Source: Parasponia andersonii
Taxonomy: Eukaryota; Streptophyta; Magnoliopsida; Rosales; Cannabaceae
Length of the DNA: 64,000 bases
Direction: 5' to 3'
Assembly (NCBI GenBank): GCA_002914805.1
Contig: JXTB01000251.1
Span: forward strand, 342,294 to 406,293
This document shows positions 35,381-48,400 of this stretch, piece after piece. Within the stretch, counting starts at the first letter, position 1. Every line of letters begins with the position of its first letter. The position numbers and the translations under genes are program-made. Under the pieces are notes generated by a model. It saw nothing but the letters and a program-made list of their open reading frames with translations, ran no database searches and had not been told where the DNA came from.

Positions 35381-37659
35381 GTGATTTTGGAAATTTCATC
35401 TTAATGGGAGAAAATGGAAGCCAAAAAGAGAAAATTGAATCACAAAAACCGATACTTTGGCAGAGGTTTGCATGATGTTTGGTTGGTTTCTGTTCCTACT
35501 TCCTAGACTCCTGCCAAGTTACTCCTTTCTTTTCCTTTTTTTTTTTTTAAACAACAAAAAAAAAAAAACAAACAAATGACTAGTTAATTAGTAAATTACT
35601 AAAATTTAACATGTTGTTTTCCCACTTTTTAATGTCATGGCATACACATGGATACTCTTTGGTCTTAAAAGAAACAGATAATGAATGATTAATTTGGTAA
35701 TGCAATTGCAAATTTGCTATGCAAGATATATTGATAATCATATTTTGGATAATATACCAATCATTTAATTAAAGAAGAAAAAAAGGAAAGATATGGACTC
35801 GTAGGTTTTAGAATTTGGCATCTACTAAATGACTCCATGCAAACTACCACTCCTCTCTTTTGGACCATTAGAATTGTTTGAATTGAGCATAAAGTTGAGC
35901 AGGAAATTACCTATGATGCCACTAAAATTGGGATGATTATTAGTAAGGGGGGCGTAAGGGGTGTTTTGGACAAGATAGAAGATGAAAAAGGGGTCACGCA
36001 AACAGTACCAACCACCTCTCGGGCGCATGCATGGTTGAGAAGTGGCAGTGAGAAGTGAAGCAAAGATCTTTATCATGTTGGTTTGTTTGTTTGTAATTAT
36101 ATATTGTTTTTATTATTACCAAAAATGCCATTTGATCGGATGATTCGTTCAGATTGGTCGGTTGTGACGGTTTGGACTCACCGGATTTTGGAACTCTCTC
36201 TTCTCCCGCTGTACTGTCACCAAGCTACCCACTCTTCTTTGCCTTTCTTTTCCTTTGGTAAAGAAAATAATAATAATAACACACTTTTTTTTTTCAATGA
36301 CAATAATAATAATAATAATAATAACAATAAACAAAGGTTGTATGCACTTTTAAATTATTTATATTTGTTATCGTTAAAGTCTTTCCAGAAAAAAAAAAGA
36401 AAAAAAAAAAATCAACTGTGGTTAAAGTCAAAGATACAGCTTGATATATCTATATATATATCTACGGTCTAACTGAGAAATTTGTGTACACTCAACGCGA
36501 CACGTAACTACTTCCTTTACAACCAGCTGGATGCATTTTATTCCCCCACGTGTAATAACAGTACCTTGGTTAGTCTACTAAAAGGGGAAATGGACCCGAC
36601 TAGCACTACTTACTCTGGACTCCCATAATATCTTTTTTCTTTTTTCTTTTTTTTTTTTGGTGTGTGTGTATTCTAAAAATTATGAGTGCTTGGAAAATGG
36701 GTCTTTTAAGTCGTGTCATAAGACTACGTGAAGGAAATCATATAATTCTTGACCATTAATTATTATTTAAAAAGTCATAATTTTATAATTTATTTTTCCA
36801 AACATTCTGAATCATTGCAGTCCAAATTACTAATATTCTACTATAAATGAAGAAACTAGACCCCGTATAACATTAACTTGTAGAATTCTCAATTTCAAAA
36901 TACAATGAAATTTTAGAACCACCGATTTTTTTAGTATTCATTCTATTTACAATGGCCGAGTCTTAATTTGAAGGATTATGACCAATTTAATATAAAATAA
37001 AGAATATGCCAAACTTTAAGTTTTTAATTAGGGTTTATCACAAATAAATAAATAAATAACTTGAACTATGGTTTTTCTACATTTTTAATTCTATTTCTTT
37101 AGCTTTTGCAAAATTATATCTTTATATTTGAAATCTTCATAAATTTCTATCTCCTATGTATAAATTTGGTGATTTATACAATAGATTTTAACTAATTTAT
37201 TTTTATTAAAAAATAAAATATTTTTAAAGAAAAAAGTATTCAGCTATTAAAAATTGAAAGTAATGTGCCAAATTTAGCATTTTTTTTTGTTTAATATATT
37301 ATTAGCGATGACATATGATAATATCATTTTTATATCTCATATGTTGACACTTTGTTCAAATTACATATTGTGTTTTGATTATTATCAGCATTGATTTTTA
37401 TATTTAAATTTTATAACAAATTTATACAATGACACTAATTTAGAATAGTTAATTTAACAATACGTTGTTTAAAAAAATAAAAATAAACTGTATAAAAACT
37501 TATCTAAGAATAAGTTTATTAAATCGTCTTAGTAAATTAAGTGCTCTAAATTAGTATTAGATATAAATTTGTAACATATTTTAAAACTAAAAGCCAATAT
37601 TGATAATAACTAAAACTCAATATATAAATTTAACAAAATATATCTAAAAATATTTTTTA
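35381..37659. other. Intergenic region between RKD5-like gene and repeat block
   Basis: It holds a T tract (35262-35280 lies just inside the RKD5-like first intron), A/T tracts at 35538-35570, and an (AAT)n run at 36301-36324. From 36700 to 37660 it is extremely AT-rich. Open frames are low-complexity, and no gene is recognised. Confidence 0.45.
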
Positions 37660-37880
37660 AAAATGGCCAAAATACGGGCTGGCCGGGCCAGCCTAGGCTA
37701 GAGGGCCGGGATGGGCCTCCTCATAATTCATACGAGCCGGCTCGGACCTCCTCATCATTCATACGGGCCGGGTCGGACCTCCTCATCATTCATACGGGTC
37801 AGACCGTCCCGGCCCGTCACTTAAAAATACCCATTATGGGTGGGCTGAGCCAGGCCGGCTTGCCCATTTTGACAGCTCTA
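37660..37880. mobile_element. Possible small hAT-like DNA transposon with internal 31-bp repeats
   Basis: A GC-rich island. Its right edge, read on the minus strand from 37880, is TAGAGCTGTCAAAATGGGC, resembling plant hAT terminal repeats. A degenerate counterpart (GGCCAAAATACGGGC) is near 37666-37680. Inside are three 31-bp units (37716-37746, 37747-37777, 37778-37808), each starting CCTCCTCAT(A/C)ATTCATACG, plus many GGCC and GGGCC words. No clear 8-bp target duplication is visible. No transposase is encoded, so it would be non-autonomous. Confidence 0.4.
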
Positions 37881-38035
37881 ATTACTAGAACTTAGAAGAG
37901 CTCGACCACACCGAAAAAGAAAGAACTCAGACTCTATAACTACTAACTAATTATTTCTTAATCGCCACAAAGAAAATATGGAAAAGAGGAATAAGCTAAG
38001 AAATATTTTGGTGTGTGTAAAAGTGAAGAAGAAAG

Positions 38036-38047
38036 TCTCCTTTTATA
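38036..38047 (-). promoter_or_regulatory. TATA-box-like motif downstream of the 51-bp repeats
   Basis: The minus strand reads CACTATAAAAGGAGAC at about 38036-38051, a strong plant TATA context, just downstream (minus strand) of the tandem repeat array. No gene follows it, so it may be the promoter of a transposon LTR. Confidence 0.45.
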
Positions 38048-38077
38048 GTGTTAATAAGGAAACCAAGCCATTAACAT

Positions 38078-38318
38078 CCCATTAATATGGCTGAAAATAT
38101 TTTTCTGTTACAACATAACAATCCATTAATATGGCCGAAAAACGTTTGTTTGTTACAATGTAACAACAATAGCCCATTAATATAGTTGAAAAATATTTGT
38201 TTGTTATAATGTAATAGCAATAGCCCATTAATATGATTGAAAAACATTTGTCTGCTACAACGTAACAATAACAACTCATTAATATAGTTGAAAACTATTT
38301 GGCAGTTACAACATAATA
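38078..38318. repeat. Minisatellite of five 51-bp units
   Basis: Units begin at 38078, 38122, 38173, 38224 and 38275, each with C(C/T)CATTAATAT at the start and (A/G)AAA(A/C)...TTTG...GTTACAA in the middle. Spacing is exactly 51 bp for units 2-5, and unit 1 is shortened to 44. Because 51 is divisible by 3, a minus-strand open frame repeats with it, but that frame is a consequence of the repeat. Confidence 0.9.
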
Positions 38319-40476
38319 GATAAAAATGTTTTTGATTGTTACCGAAGCTCTGTGAGGCTAAATAATGGTCTGAAATAAATTTCTGTAATTTTGGTATGTT
38401 ACAAATCAAATTCTAGAACATTCTCACTTTGGGTTTTAATTTCTCATTCACTCAAGCTCTATTTTAAGCAATTTCATACATCAAAATGACTATTTATAAT
38501 GGTTTTCTAAATCATTTTTCCAATAGAAAGGCCCCTCATATGTTTTTTTTTTAAAAAAAAATAAGAATTGGCAATGTATCCTCCAAAACAATTATTTTAA
38601 AAAAGAAAAATAAGTAATAAAATAATTTTATAAATAAATACTTTTCATCATTTTAATCCTTTACTTTTCATCATTCTTACAAATCAATTTAAAAAAATTA
38701 TCCCTCTCTCTCTCTCTCTCTCTCCCTATTCTCCTTCTTCCTAAACTCCCTATTCTTCCTAATTAATGTTTTTTTTAGTTGACAGATTTATATCAATTTT
38801 ATTGTAAAAAACTTGGAGTATTCGTAAAATTGTCTCTTTTTTAAACCTATTTTTTAATAATGGTCGTTTTCTTGATATGTATGTATAGATGCCCCTTTTT
38901 TTTTGTTTTGGTGCAAAATGGCTATTTTTTTAGTGGATTAATGTTTTGTATATCAATTTTGTTAGTAAATCAGTATGTATTTATATGTCAATTTTTCTTT
39001 ATTAGTTTATTTATTTCATATTAGTATATTGTGTGCTAGTATGTCAATTTCATAGTCAGTTTATCAATATTTAGTTTCTTTTTTCATAAAATAATTAAGA
39101 GATACAAGTATCCAAAGGCTGATATATTTTAGCGTTTTTGATTCAGTTGGTCATTTTGCAAAATTATTTGATATATCTGGCCATGTTTTTAATTTATGCT
39201 TGAAAAACGGCCATTTAGCCCAAAGCTAAGAAGCCCGATAACTTATGTGAATGGGCCAGAATAACGGGACGACCCAAGTTTCTAGTATGCGATGGGGAAC
39301 CCAGAAGGCCCGATTTCAGCAGATTCTCTAATTGAGCCTTAGTTATGTGGATCGGACTCAAGATTCTCGAGCCCATCAAGCTCACCCGCAAAGACATATT
39401 GAAGTTTTTTAGTTGGAGACATAATAATCGGTCGTAGAATTCTAAATAAAATGAAAAAAAAAAAAAGAAAAGAAAAGCTTATAATTACGTGTACCTGACA
39501 GCATCTTACTAATTATATTCTCCATTAAATAAATTCCGTACGTAAAACGAAAATCATCTAAAATAATTGCCTGTCCTGTCTGTCTGTCATAACACAAATT
39601 TGCAATTAATTAAAAGATGAAGAGTAAGATAATAGGAGGAAAAAGATAAAATAAAGGAAATCAATATATTAAAAGCTACAAAAACTTTCGGTATTCGCAC
39701 CACACTCCACACCAAAATATCCAAGGAGAGTAAAGGACGAAATTAGCCCTGGAATCAATAATATCCGTCACCAAGTACATCAGCGGAGCGTGGTGCTCGT
39801 TTTGTTGATAAGCTCCAACTACGGACCCTGTATAGCAATAAAATTAAAAGAGAGGGCATTGTGGTAATTTAGATAATGAGGTGGCACTGGGAAGAAGTGC
39901 CACGTGTCGAGGAGCCAGCGAGGGAGAGAAGAAACACACAAGGAAACACAAAAGGAGAGGAAGGGTGAAGGGTATAGCCAGTAGAGGAAAAGCACACGGA
40001 TTGATGAGGTGGCAAAAGGGAAGGGAGAGAGAGAGAGGGGAGATGGGGGATGGGGGATTTGAAATCCCGCCTAAACCCGGACTTCAATTTTAGTTTGTGA
40101 AAATATTAGACTATAGACCCCTTTGTGTTATTTTTATTTTTTATTTTTTATTTTTGGAAGCTCACTCACTCACTCTCCCCTCCTCTTTCTCTCAATCTCT
40201 CACTCGCATTCTCACTCGTACTCTCTCACACGCACCAACGGCAGCACCAACACCAAACAAAGCAAGGAGCATAGATAGCATAATATATCTATCTACACTA
40301 GACCTTCTCTTCTCTTCTCTTCTTATCGCTAACCCTACCCTCTCCCTCTCCCTCTCCCTCTCTCTCTCTCTCTCTCCAAAGGTAACTCGGAGACTTTTCC
40401 GTGTTGACTCGGCCTGAGTTGCTGCGTTTTTGGACCGATTCTCACCGATTTTTGGCGTTTTCTCTGCAGGTTCGCC
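38319..40476. other. Intergenic region and HMGB promoter
   Basis: It includes (TC)n at about 38704-38724 and no recognised gene. GCCACGTGTC, a G-box, lies at 39899-39908, about 570 bp before the HMGB start. A (CCCTCT)n then (CT)n pyrimidine tract at about 40337-40377 is probably in the HMGB 5' UTR, which seems to contain an intron ending CTGCAG at 40469. Confidence 0.45.
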
Positions 40477-41369
40477 ATGAAAGGCGGTAAATCGAAGGCT
40501 GCTCCCAGAAGGACCGATACCAAGTAAGTCTTCTTCTTCTTCTTTTAGTTTTGCTTATATTCTGTTGAGATCGTTATGAGAAGATCTCCTATGGCGTAGA
40601 TCTGTAATATCGACAATATTTTGTATTCATCGAAATGAAATTGTTAGGCTGAAAAGCAAGAGTAGTGGAGCTGGTAAGAAGCCTGGGAAGAAGGCTGGAA
40701 AAGATCCTAACAAGCCAAAGAGGCCTGCCAGTGCCTTCTTCGTTTTCATGTACTACGCTACGCTTTTGCCTTTGTTTTCTTTAATATTTAAATAATATAT
40801 TCTTCAAAGTCTTATACCAGATCCGTATTTGTTCTGTGTTTAGAAGATTTACTGATTTCTAGTAATTTCAATTATAAATAATAGGGAGGAATTTAGAGAA
40901 AAATACAAGAAGGAACATCCTAACAACAAGTCCGTCGCCGCTGTAAGCGAATCAGATCCGATCCGATTTTGCATATGTCGCGTGATTCAGCCGCCTAATT
41001 ACGTACATTTTTTTTTTCTTGATTTTTCTCTTTCAAAACATTCCATCAGGTTGGTAAAGCTGGTGGTGACAAATGGAAATCCTTGACTGAAGCTGTGAGT
41101 ATCATCATCATCATCGTCATTATCGCATTATATTATCTTCTATTTCTTTTTTTTTTTTTTAAATTTTTTTCTTTGAAGGATAGGAGCTTTCATTAGTTGT
41201 AGAAATGAAAAAACTGATTAATAAGAAAAATAAAAAACAATTGTATTTGGCCGGGGTGGATTAATAAAAAAAAAAATTCAGGAGAAAGCACCATATATGG
41301 CAAAAGCTGAGAAGAGGAAGACTGAGTACAACAAGAACATGCAAGCTTACAACAAGAGACTGGTGAGAG

Positions 41370-41409
<40 letters not shown>

Positions 41410-41453
41410 CTCTCTGTTTTGTAGAGACAGATATATCATATATTGTCTTTACT

Positions 41454-41485
<32 letters not shown>

Positions 41486-41830
41486 GTACTATTATTATTA
41501 TTGCTAATTAAATTGAAACTTGTGTTTAAGTTAACTATGGTGGTGGTAATTTGGGTTGGTTGGTTGGTGTATATAATAATAACAACAGGCTGAGGGAGGT
41601 GATGGAGCGGACGAAGAGGAGTCTGACAAGTCTAAGTCAGAGGTGAATGATGAGGATGATGAGGAGGACGAGAGTGGGGATGTAAGCAGCGCTCTCTCTC
41701 TCTCTCTCTCCCAATTATGATTTTGAATTTTGCTTTGATTTGATTTCGTTCGTATTTTTCTGAGTAATAATTGTGGAAAACCATTTTGACTCTTTCTTTT
41801 GTATAGGATGAAGATGATGATGATGAGTAG
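40477..41830 (+). CDS. HMGB: HMGB-type chromatin architectural protein
   Basis: Small abundant chromatin protein that binds and bends DNA through one HMG box. Seven exons: 40477-40523, 40648-40749, 40885-40942, 41050-41094, 41282-41362, 41589-41681, 41807-41830; sum 450 nt, or 149 residues, phases agree. A basic N-terminal region (KSKSSGAGKKPGKKAGK, about 18-34) precedes the HMG box (36-106: PNKPKRPASAFFVFMEEFR..., KSVAAVGKAGGDKWKSL, EKAPYMAKAEKRK). The acidic tail EEESD...DDEEDESGDDEDDDDE (120-149) typically folds back on the box and interacts with histones. The splitting of the HMG box by several short exons is the usual plant HMGB structure. It resembles Arabidopsis HMGB4 (At2g17560) and HMGB5 (At4g35570), both of which lie in the collinear blocks. 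Confidence 0.94.
41367..41712. repeat. (CT)n microsatellites at the 5' ends of HMGB introns 5 and 6
   Basis: Intron 5 starts at 41363, and (CT)n begins about 10 bases into it (41373-41415), followed by (CTA)n at 41456-41485. Intron 6 starts at 41682, with (CT)n from 41691 to 41710. Both tracts lie directly after the donor site. Confidence 0.88.
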
Positions 41831-43509
41831 TTGACAGGAAGATGGAGCGAGTGAGTGACTGAGCGAGGATAATGCAGCAGCCATCCATCCATCCATCCAG
41901 CCAGCCCTTTTGTGTAGCCAGCATTTGCTTAGAACCCGCCCCAGATATAATGGAATGATATGATTATGACCTTCCTTCTCCTTGCTTCATTTTCTGATTT
42001 TTTTTTTTTTTTAATCTCTTTGGATAAAAATAGCTTTACTACTTTTTTAGGTTTAGATTTAGGTAACCTGAAAACAAGGAATCGGCTCTCTCACCTGCTG
42101 CCGCCTGATTCCAATATGGTTCTNAAAAAAAAAAAAACAAGCTTCCTTTTTATCTCTTCAACAATGATTCAGTTAATTAATTAGTGTGTGTGGTTTTATG
42201 ATATTCCCTTTTATCTCTTCTTTTCGTCGATAATTCCACTCTTATTATTTGTGGACTTTGTGTTGTTTTGCCCAATGCATGTGATGTTTCTATCTGTTGC
42301 AGCATTATTATTATATTGCCCTTGTTTGTTTATACTATTGAAAATGTGGTAGTGGTCCTGTTTTGTGTTGGTTAATGTCCGTTTATCCATCACCCGAAAC
42401 TTTTTTCACTTTTTCCATTTGTCTGACCCGACTAGACTAGACTGACTTGCAAGTAAGTTCTTAGTTTTAGAAGCAAGCTAAGGGAGGACTGTCTGTCTGT
42501 TTTGATTCACGATTTTATCTGATTGGCCGACGGTGTTTGTTATTTTAAGCAACACAAGATGTGATATTGTTTTGTAATTTGGGATTTTAGATGTTACCCG
42601 CGCCCATTTCTGTCAGCCATTCCGTTTGTACTTGTCTGGTCTCAGATTGTATTTGATCAGAGTCACATTTGGTCTGGAGCTGCTGCTCCAGTATTCTAGC
42701 TGGGCCAAATTTAGAAAAAATTGCTTCTGTTATGTAACGATGTTGATTCAAATTTCAAATCACTAACGGTCGTTTCTGAACTACTTGACTTGTCTCACGG
42801 GGATCGTCCACTCGATGCTGAAGCGAGTCTAAGAAAAAGGAGGCTTAGATAGTGTTAGTGGGAAGGAACTCGCAAGTCTTACTACTATTTTTGCTAGTTG
42901 CTTCCTTTTATCTTTGTTTTGGAGCTTGAGCTATATCGGCTCTCCAATGTTTGACATTCATTCCAAAGATAAGTAGAAACAATCTCATATTTTGGGTAAA
43001 TTTGGAAGGAGACTAGGAAAGTATCATATTTCTCTTCTCCTATATTTTCAAGTCTTTATCCTGTTGGAGCATTTGAAATTTTAGCTCCCACCGGACTACA
43101 AACCAAGGATATATATATGTATATATATATATGTATACACTTCCTACACCAAATGTGGAGTGGAATAGCATAGCAACTAAAGAGCCCCTGCTCAGTTTGC
43201 GAAGGCGTTATGTAGTTATTTTTCTCAAGCACAAATGACGAATCTATTCTCAATTAAATGCCATGAATTGGTGTTGAATAAAATGAATGATTTTCTGGGA
43301 AGTATATACGACACGTCGTTCTATCTTTGAGAAACCCACGCCGAACCCGTGTCGTCGTTTCTGATACCCGTTTAGGCGTTTATTTACTCTAGTACTATAC
43401 AGGGAATAGTGTTTTAAGACGAGAAGCTGCGAGGGACACAGAGTATAGAGGGTGGGGTTCAGGACTTGAAGATGGAAAAAAGAGCAAGAGAGTAGTAGAG
43501 TCAGTGTAG
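41831..43509. other. HMGB 3' UTR and spacer to the NTPase gene
   Basis: A (CCAT)n run at 41880-41899 lies in the likely HMGB 3' UTR. A single undetermined base sits at 42124 before an A tract. (TA)n-rich sequence is at 43109-43133. The NTPase promoter should lie in the last few hundred bases. No other gene is seen. Confidence 0.5.
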
Positions 43510-45046
43510 ATGGCAGCAGCAGCAGGTGCCGGAAAATGCTTTCTGGTGACAGGCCCTCCTGTAAGTCCCTCCATTTATATTGTTACGATCGAATCCATCA
43601 TTTACAAATGTGAAATGCCCATGACATGAAATCGTTTGATTGTGCCTTTTCAAATGAAAATGAAAATGGAAATGGCGGAACAGGGCGTTGGCAAAACCAC
43701 TCTCATTATTAAAGTCTTTGAGAGCCTCAAGGCCTCCAATCCCGCTTTAAAGCTTCAGGGTTTCTACACTAGTATGCCCTCTACTCTTCTCTTCTCTTCT
43801 CTCATCTCTCTCTCTCTCTTTTGGGTTAAAATTATAGTAAAAGTGGATAGTGATTCCATTCCATGAATTTGGTTGGTAGGTGAGATTAGACAAGGAACCC
43901 AACGAGTTGGCTTCCAAGTTGTCACCTTGGACGCCCGAAGAGCTCCTCTCGCTACCACCTCCTCTTCTAGGTCGCTCTTCTTCATCCCTTTCTCTCCATT
44001 TTATTGGCCTTTCGTTTTTTTCCTTTTTTTTTTTTTAACGATATTTTAAGAATTATGCCAATCTGATGACTGGGTTATCAGATAATGTTCAGTGGTAGCC
44101 AACGACGCTGAAAACTAGTTCTCAATTACTAAAAATTTCATAACTTTTGGCTTGCCTATTAGCCTTCTTCATGCTTTGATTCTTAACTTGTTCTGTGTTA
44201 CGAGCTGACTGCCTCTGGATTATCCAGTGTCCACGCTTGCAGCTAAATGTATATGTTGGTTGGTTTGACAGCCCTGAGTCCTTCAGATGGCCCACTGTGG
44301 GAAGGTACAAAGTAGATATAGCATCCTTCGAGTCTTTGGCCCTGCCTGAACTGCAGGTACAATTCTTTGTCATTGCTAGCTTGGAATATGCTCAAATACG
44401 CCTAGTTGTTGTTATAATTTAGTTGCTTCATTTGGTTTGTAAAAGACCATGTGAGGTAATGATTGACTATAACTTTGGTTTATCAGATCAACATTGCAAG
44501 TATGCACTTGTTATTTTATAAAATTTCATGCTGTTCATTGGTTGTTAAAGTGTGCTTTGCCTTTTAGCTGAGGGAAGACACTGATCTCTTTATAATCGAT
44601 GAAGTTGGAAAGATGGAATTGTACAGTTCATCTTTTCTCCCTGCTGTTCTAAGAGTTCTGGAATCAAATATACCAATCTTGGCTTCTGTCCCAGTTCCAA
44701 AGTCCGGCCGCGATATACCTGGAGGTACACTGTCCCAACACTTTTGATTTTAATTTAACCTATAATAAACAAAGAATCTGGTTGTTGGTCATTGTCTCGC
44801 GAAGACTGGAAATGAGAGACTTCTGGTGCTGGAAGTTCAAAGCTCTAACTAGAGATGTGTAACTCTTAAGCTTATGCTCCTTTTGTCTTGTGCACTCAAT
44901 TTGCAAATGATAGCGTTTGAACTTACGCAGTTGCTAGAATGAAGAATCATCCTGGTGTAACTATTTTTACTCTCACTGAGAGCAACAGAGATGCTGTAGA
45001 AGACCAGATATACTCTCAGTTGGTAGATTTACTGAGAAGAAAATAG
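43510..45046 (+). CDS. P-loop nucleoside-triphosphatase, NTPCR/THEP1 type
   Basis: Small NTPase that hydrolyses nucleoside triphosphates in vitro; its cellular role is not settled in any kingdom. Six exons: 43510-43560, 43684-43771, 43880-43970, 44272-44356, 44568-44724, 44931-45046; sum 588 nt, or 195 residues, phases agree. Walker A is GPPGVGKTT (15-23), split by intron 1 between GPP and GVGKTT. Walker B is DLFIIDEVGKME (111-122), whose IDEVGKME is the signature of this family. GFYTSEIRQ (43-51) and GFQVVTLD (57-64) match other family blocks. Length fits the human NTPCR and archaeal THEP1 proteins (about 180-190). No organelle leader is evident. I do not recall a copy in the Arabidopsis collinear segments, so it may be a lineage difference. 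Confidence 0.9.
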
Positions 45047-45438
45047 GTTTTGCAGAGTGACTGGATATGCATTATCTAAGTAATCCTTTTTCAGCATATA
45101 TGAACACTAGACTTAAAAAGGCGTTTGTCATTGAATTTCACTGAACAGAGAAGCCTTTCTTATGATGTGTGCACGGTATTTTTGTTTCAACTTCTGGAAA
45201 CAGATTACTGGACTTGCTATTAGCTTATTTCCGGATGGTTAAGACAGAGAAGGGATGAGGCAATAAAGTTCAGTCTAGTATCATTTAGCATGTATTTTTT
45301 CCTTCTCAATCTTTTAGCCACTTACATGCAAAGTACTATATTAGTGCAAAAGAATTGAAGAATTTGTAGAACAAAAACAAACAAATAAGAAGCAACTTGA
45401 TAGTGTTTCCAATTATGATGAATAGGACTCAAAAGGGA
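45047..45438. other. Spacer between convergent NTPase and tomosyn-like genes
   Basis: About 390 bp between two stop codons in convergent orientation. The two 3' UTRs must be short or overlap here, and no separate gene is seen. Confidence 0.6.
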
Positions 45439-48400
45439 TTATGAACCTCGTCGGTCCTGTTCAGTTTGTAGCACTTGTTTGGCCAAGGATGAGAAGGATT
45501 GAGCTGTATCTTGCATCTCTGTAGCCCTTAGGTTGATCCCCTGTTCGAATTCAAGTAAGAGTTAGTTGATTACAGTTTCTGAAAATAGACGAGCAATCCC
45601 GAATTAATTTTCGTTATCAAATTACACGATCTAACTTTTTCATCACCAGGCAATGGCTATTGACGTCAATAGAACTCAGTCTAACTTAATGATATTTGAT
45701 ATGTAGGGTTTTGCCACACAACCGACGTGCGAAATATATTATAATTCATGACAGACTGTCTACCATTTTAAAATTCACTCATTGGTATCCCGCAATTTGG
45801 TTTGATCTGGGATAAGAAAGAAGTACCTGCAATTTTCTCACGTTATCTTGCAGCTTGCCTTCTGCTATTTTTGCAACACTTGTTTCCTGCAGCCAAATAC
45901 AGATGCATGAGTAGCGTAGATGCTTTGACATGTTCGTGACATTGCCGAAATAAGACGACACTCGCGACTGACGTAATTGAACATTGACTAATCGAACCAT
46001 TGATGAGTTTAAGCCTAACGTAGATCTCACCGTGAGACTTGTGCCAATCATGAGTCTTGTACTAATTAATAGTTCTAAATTCAACAATGTAGGATCACAA
46101 TTATCATTACCACATACAAATTACACAACTAAAAACTTAAAATCTACAACTTAAGCAAAATGATATAATAGCATAGAAGTACACTATATACTTACACCAG
46201 CTTTAGAAAACCCATATTTCCTCTTTATTTGATCAACTGTACCACCCTTTTCATCCTGTTCTTCTTCCTTGCCGAAGTTTTTCTCGTTCTTGGTTTTCAT
46301 ATGCTTTAGTTTACCTGTAAAGGGAACAACTTTTACGATATGACTTCTTCAAAGTCGCTTGTCAGGTAACATCACCTAATTTTGGTGTTCTCATGTTTTC
46401 TCTAATTTAATATTCATACGTATTACATGCATGATTCTACCATACCGTACTTACCTTTTAAAACTTGAAATTTGGTAGCCAGGTTTTGTTTATTTAGAGC
46501 AGCCAAGATATTCTGTTCCTTTGGTTTTTCGGCAATAACCTCAATGTCGATATCATCTTTAAAGACAAAGAAAAATCAAATTATTGGTTATCTCATAAGA
46601 TGATAATCGTCTGCCACAGGATGAACAGGCTAGAATATAGATGAAGAACAAATTAGATACCTATATCCAATTCAACATCCTCTTTATCCGCCATCATCTT
46701 ATCTGTATGCTCAGCATCACTTGGAATGTTAGCCGTTGAAAAGACCGTTTCAAGATCTTTAAGACTTTGCCTTGCGTCTTCTGTTTCCATGTGATCAGGG
46801 ACAGGCTTTGATTTACTTCCAGTAATATCTTTAATGACAGAGCTAAATATACCCTGGAATCAAACCAAACATTGTGGAATCCACAAGTTAGGAGTTACTA
46901 CATATAGTTATATACCAATGTACAAGCTTATACCTTCTTCTTTTCCTTGTGGATGATGGGTCCAGGAGATACAAGCCCCTCCTGTGAAACCACCAGATCT
47001 TTCCGGTAGATTTGGCTAAAAGAGTCCAAAAGCCTAAAATGGAGTAAGAGAAAAAGTTATAAAGCTGTGAATGATGTCCTTAATAGCGTTGGACATGAAG
47101 TTGAGATTTGTGGCATCCTTAGGATCATAGAAAGGCTTCTGAAGTACGTACAAAAATCACCTGAATGTTTTCTTGTGGGACAAAACTGAGACGACAAATA
47201 TTTCCTGATCATTATTCACCTGCAGATAGAGGAAATCGGCAGTTAATAGGAAATTTTTCTACTTAAGAACCTCTTGAAAATTGGCTAAAGCATTTCTTTA
47301 CCATGACAATATCTCCTTCCAACGATGAGCATATTGAAGTCTTAGATAGTGAGTTCGGTTTTGGAGTAGAATACGTGAAACCTCTTATCCAAGTCTCCTT
47401 TAGTAAGGTTAACTCTGGCAACGACCTTAAATTTCACAAACAGGTGTGTTTAAGATCAATATACTTAATTACAATCACGGATGTACAAGTAGGAGGAGAT
47501 AACAATGACATTGGCTTTGAATTATGTTGACGGAAAAAGGAAACTTAGAGATATGGAGAAAGGAATAACTACCACCTTATTTCAACCTTTCCATTAGTGA
47601 AAAGGAGTACAAGGCCAACATCAGTAGAACAATAAAATGTGGATGCCCAACAACAAGAGGAATGAAACTTCTTCTTGCAGATTACTTTCTTAACTCCCTG
47701 GGGACCAAAAGGACAAGGAAATGGAATCGGTCAGCTGAAGTCCTAAAATTCGTAAGTTGGTAACTGAAATGTGACACTAATAACCTGTATGACATGAGTG
47801 AACGAATACAAATACAAAGCTTTCTCAGAACATAGCAATAGTAACGACAGCTTTGGCATTGCATCCTCAGCAGCATTCCCTTTACTTGACTCAAAGCCAT
47901 TCAATGTATTTGATCCTCTACCTGATGTATCTTGCCCATCTGTTTTAACATTTTAATAATTATCTCTTTAAAATCAAGTTAATTCTTCAACATTCCAAAA
48001 TCAGTTAACATCAGGATTCGCGAATCAGATTAACCACCTTATATTTTAACAGAACTCGTATTTTTAAATTCTAGTCAAAGAAAGTTCAGCACAGTAACAA
48101 TCCTGTCAAACACATGAAAACTCTCGGGGGAGTAAACTTACCCAAAATATGCATGAATAGTGCTTTAGAAGGTTTCTTCGGATGAACTGTGCTAGTGCTT
48201 AGCTTTTTTCCTGTATCACTATCAAGAGCCAAAAGAGATGAATCCTTGGTCGCTACAACTAACGCATTCTTCTCAAAACCATGTAAACTGCAGGTATGAA
48301 ACTGCAGCGCGACGACTCCAGTGCATATTTCACTTTCAATATGTTCTTGATATAGCAGGGTGGAACCCTCTATGTCAATGACTGAAACCTGGCAGGAATA

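Noticed and set aside
38071..38409. 112-residue repetitive protein on the minus strand
   Set aside because: The frame exists because the 51-bp repeat unit is a multiple of three; there is no start context or conserved domain.
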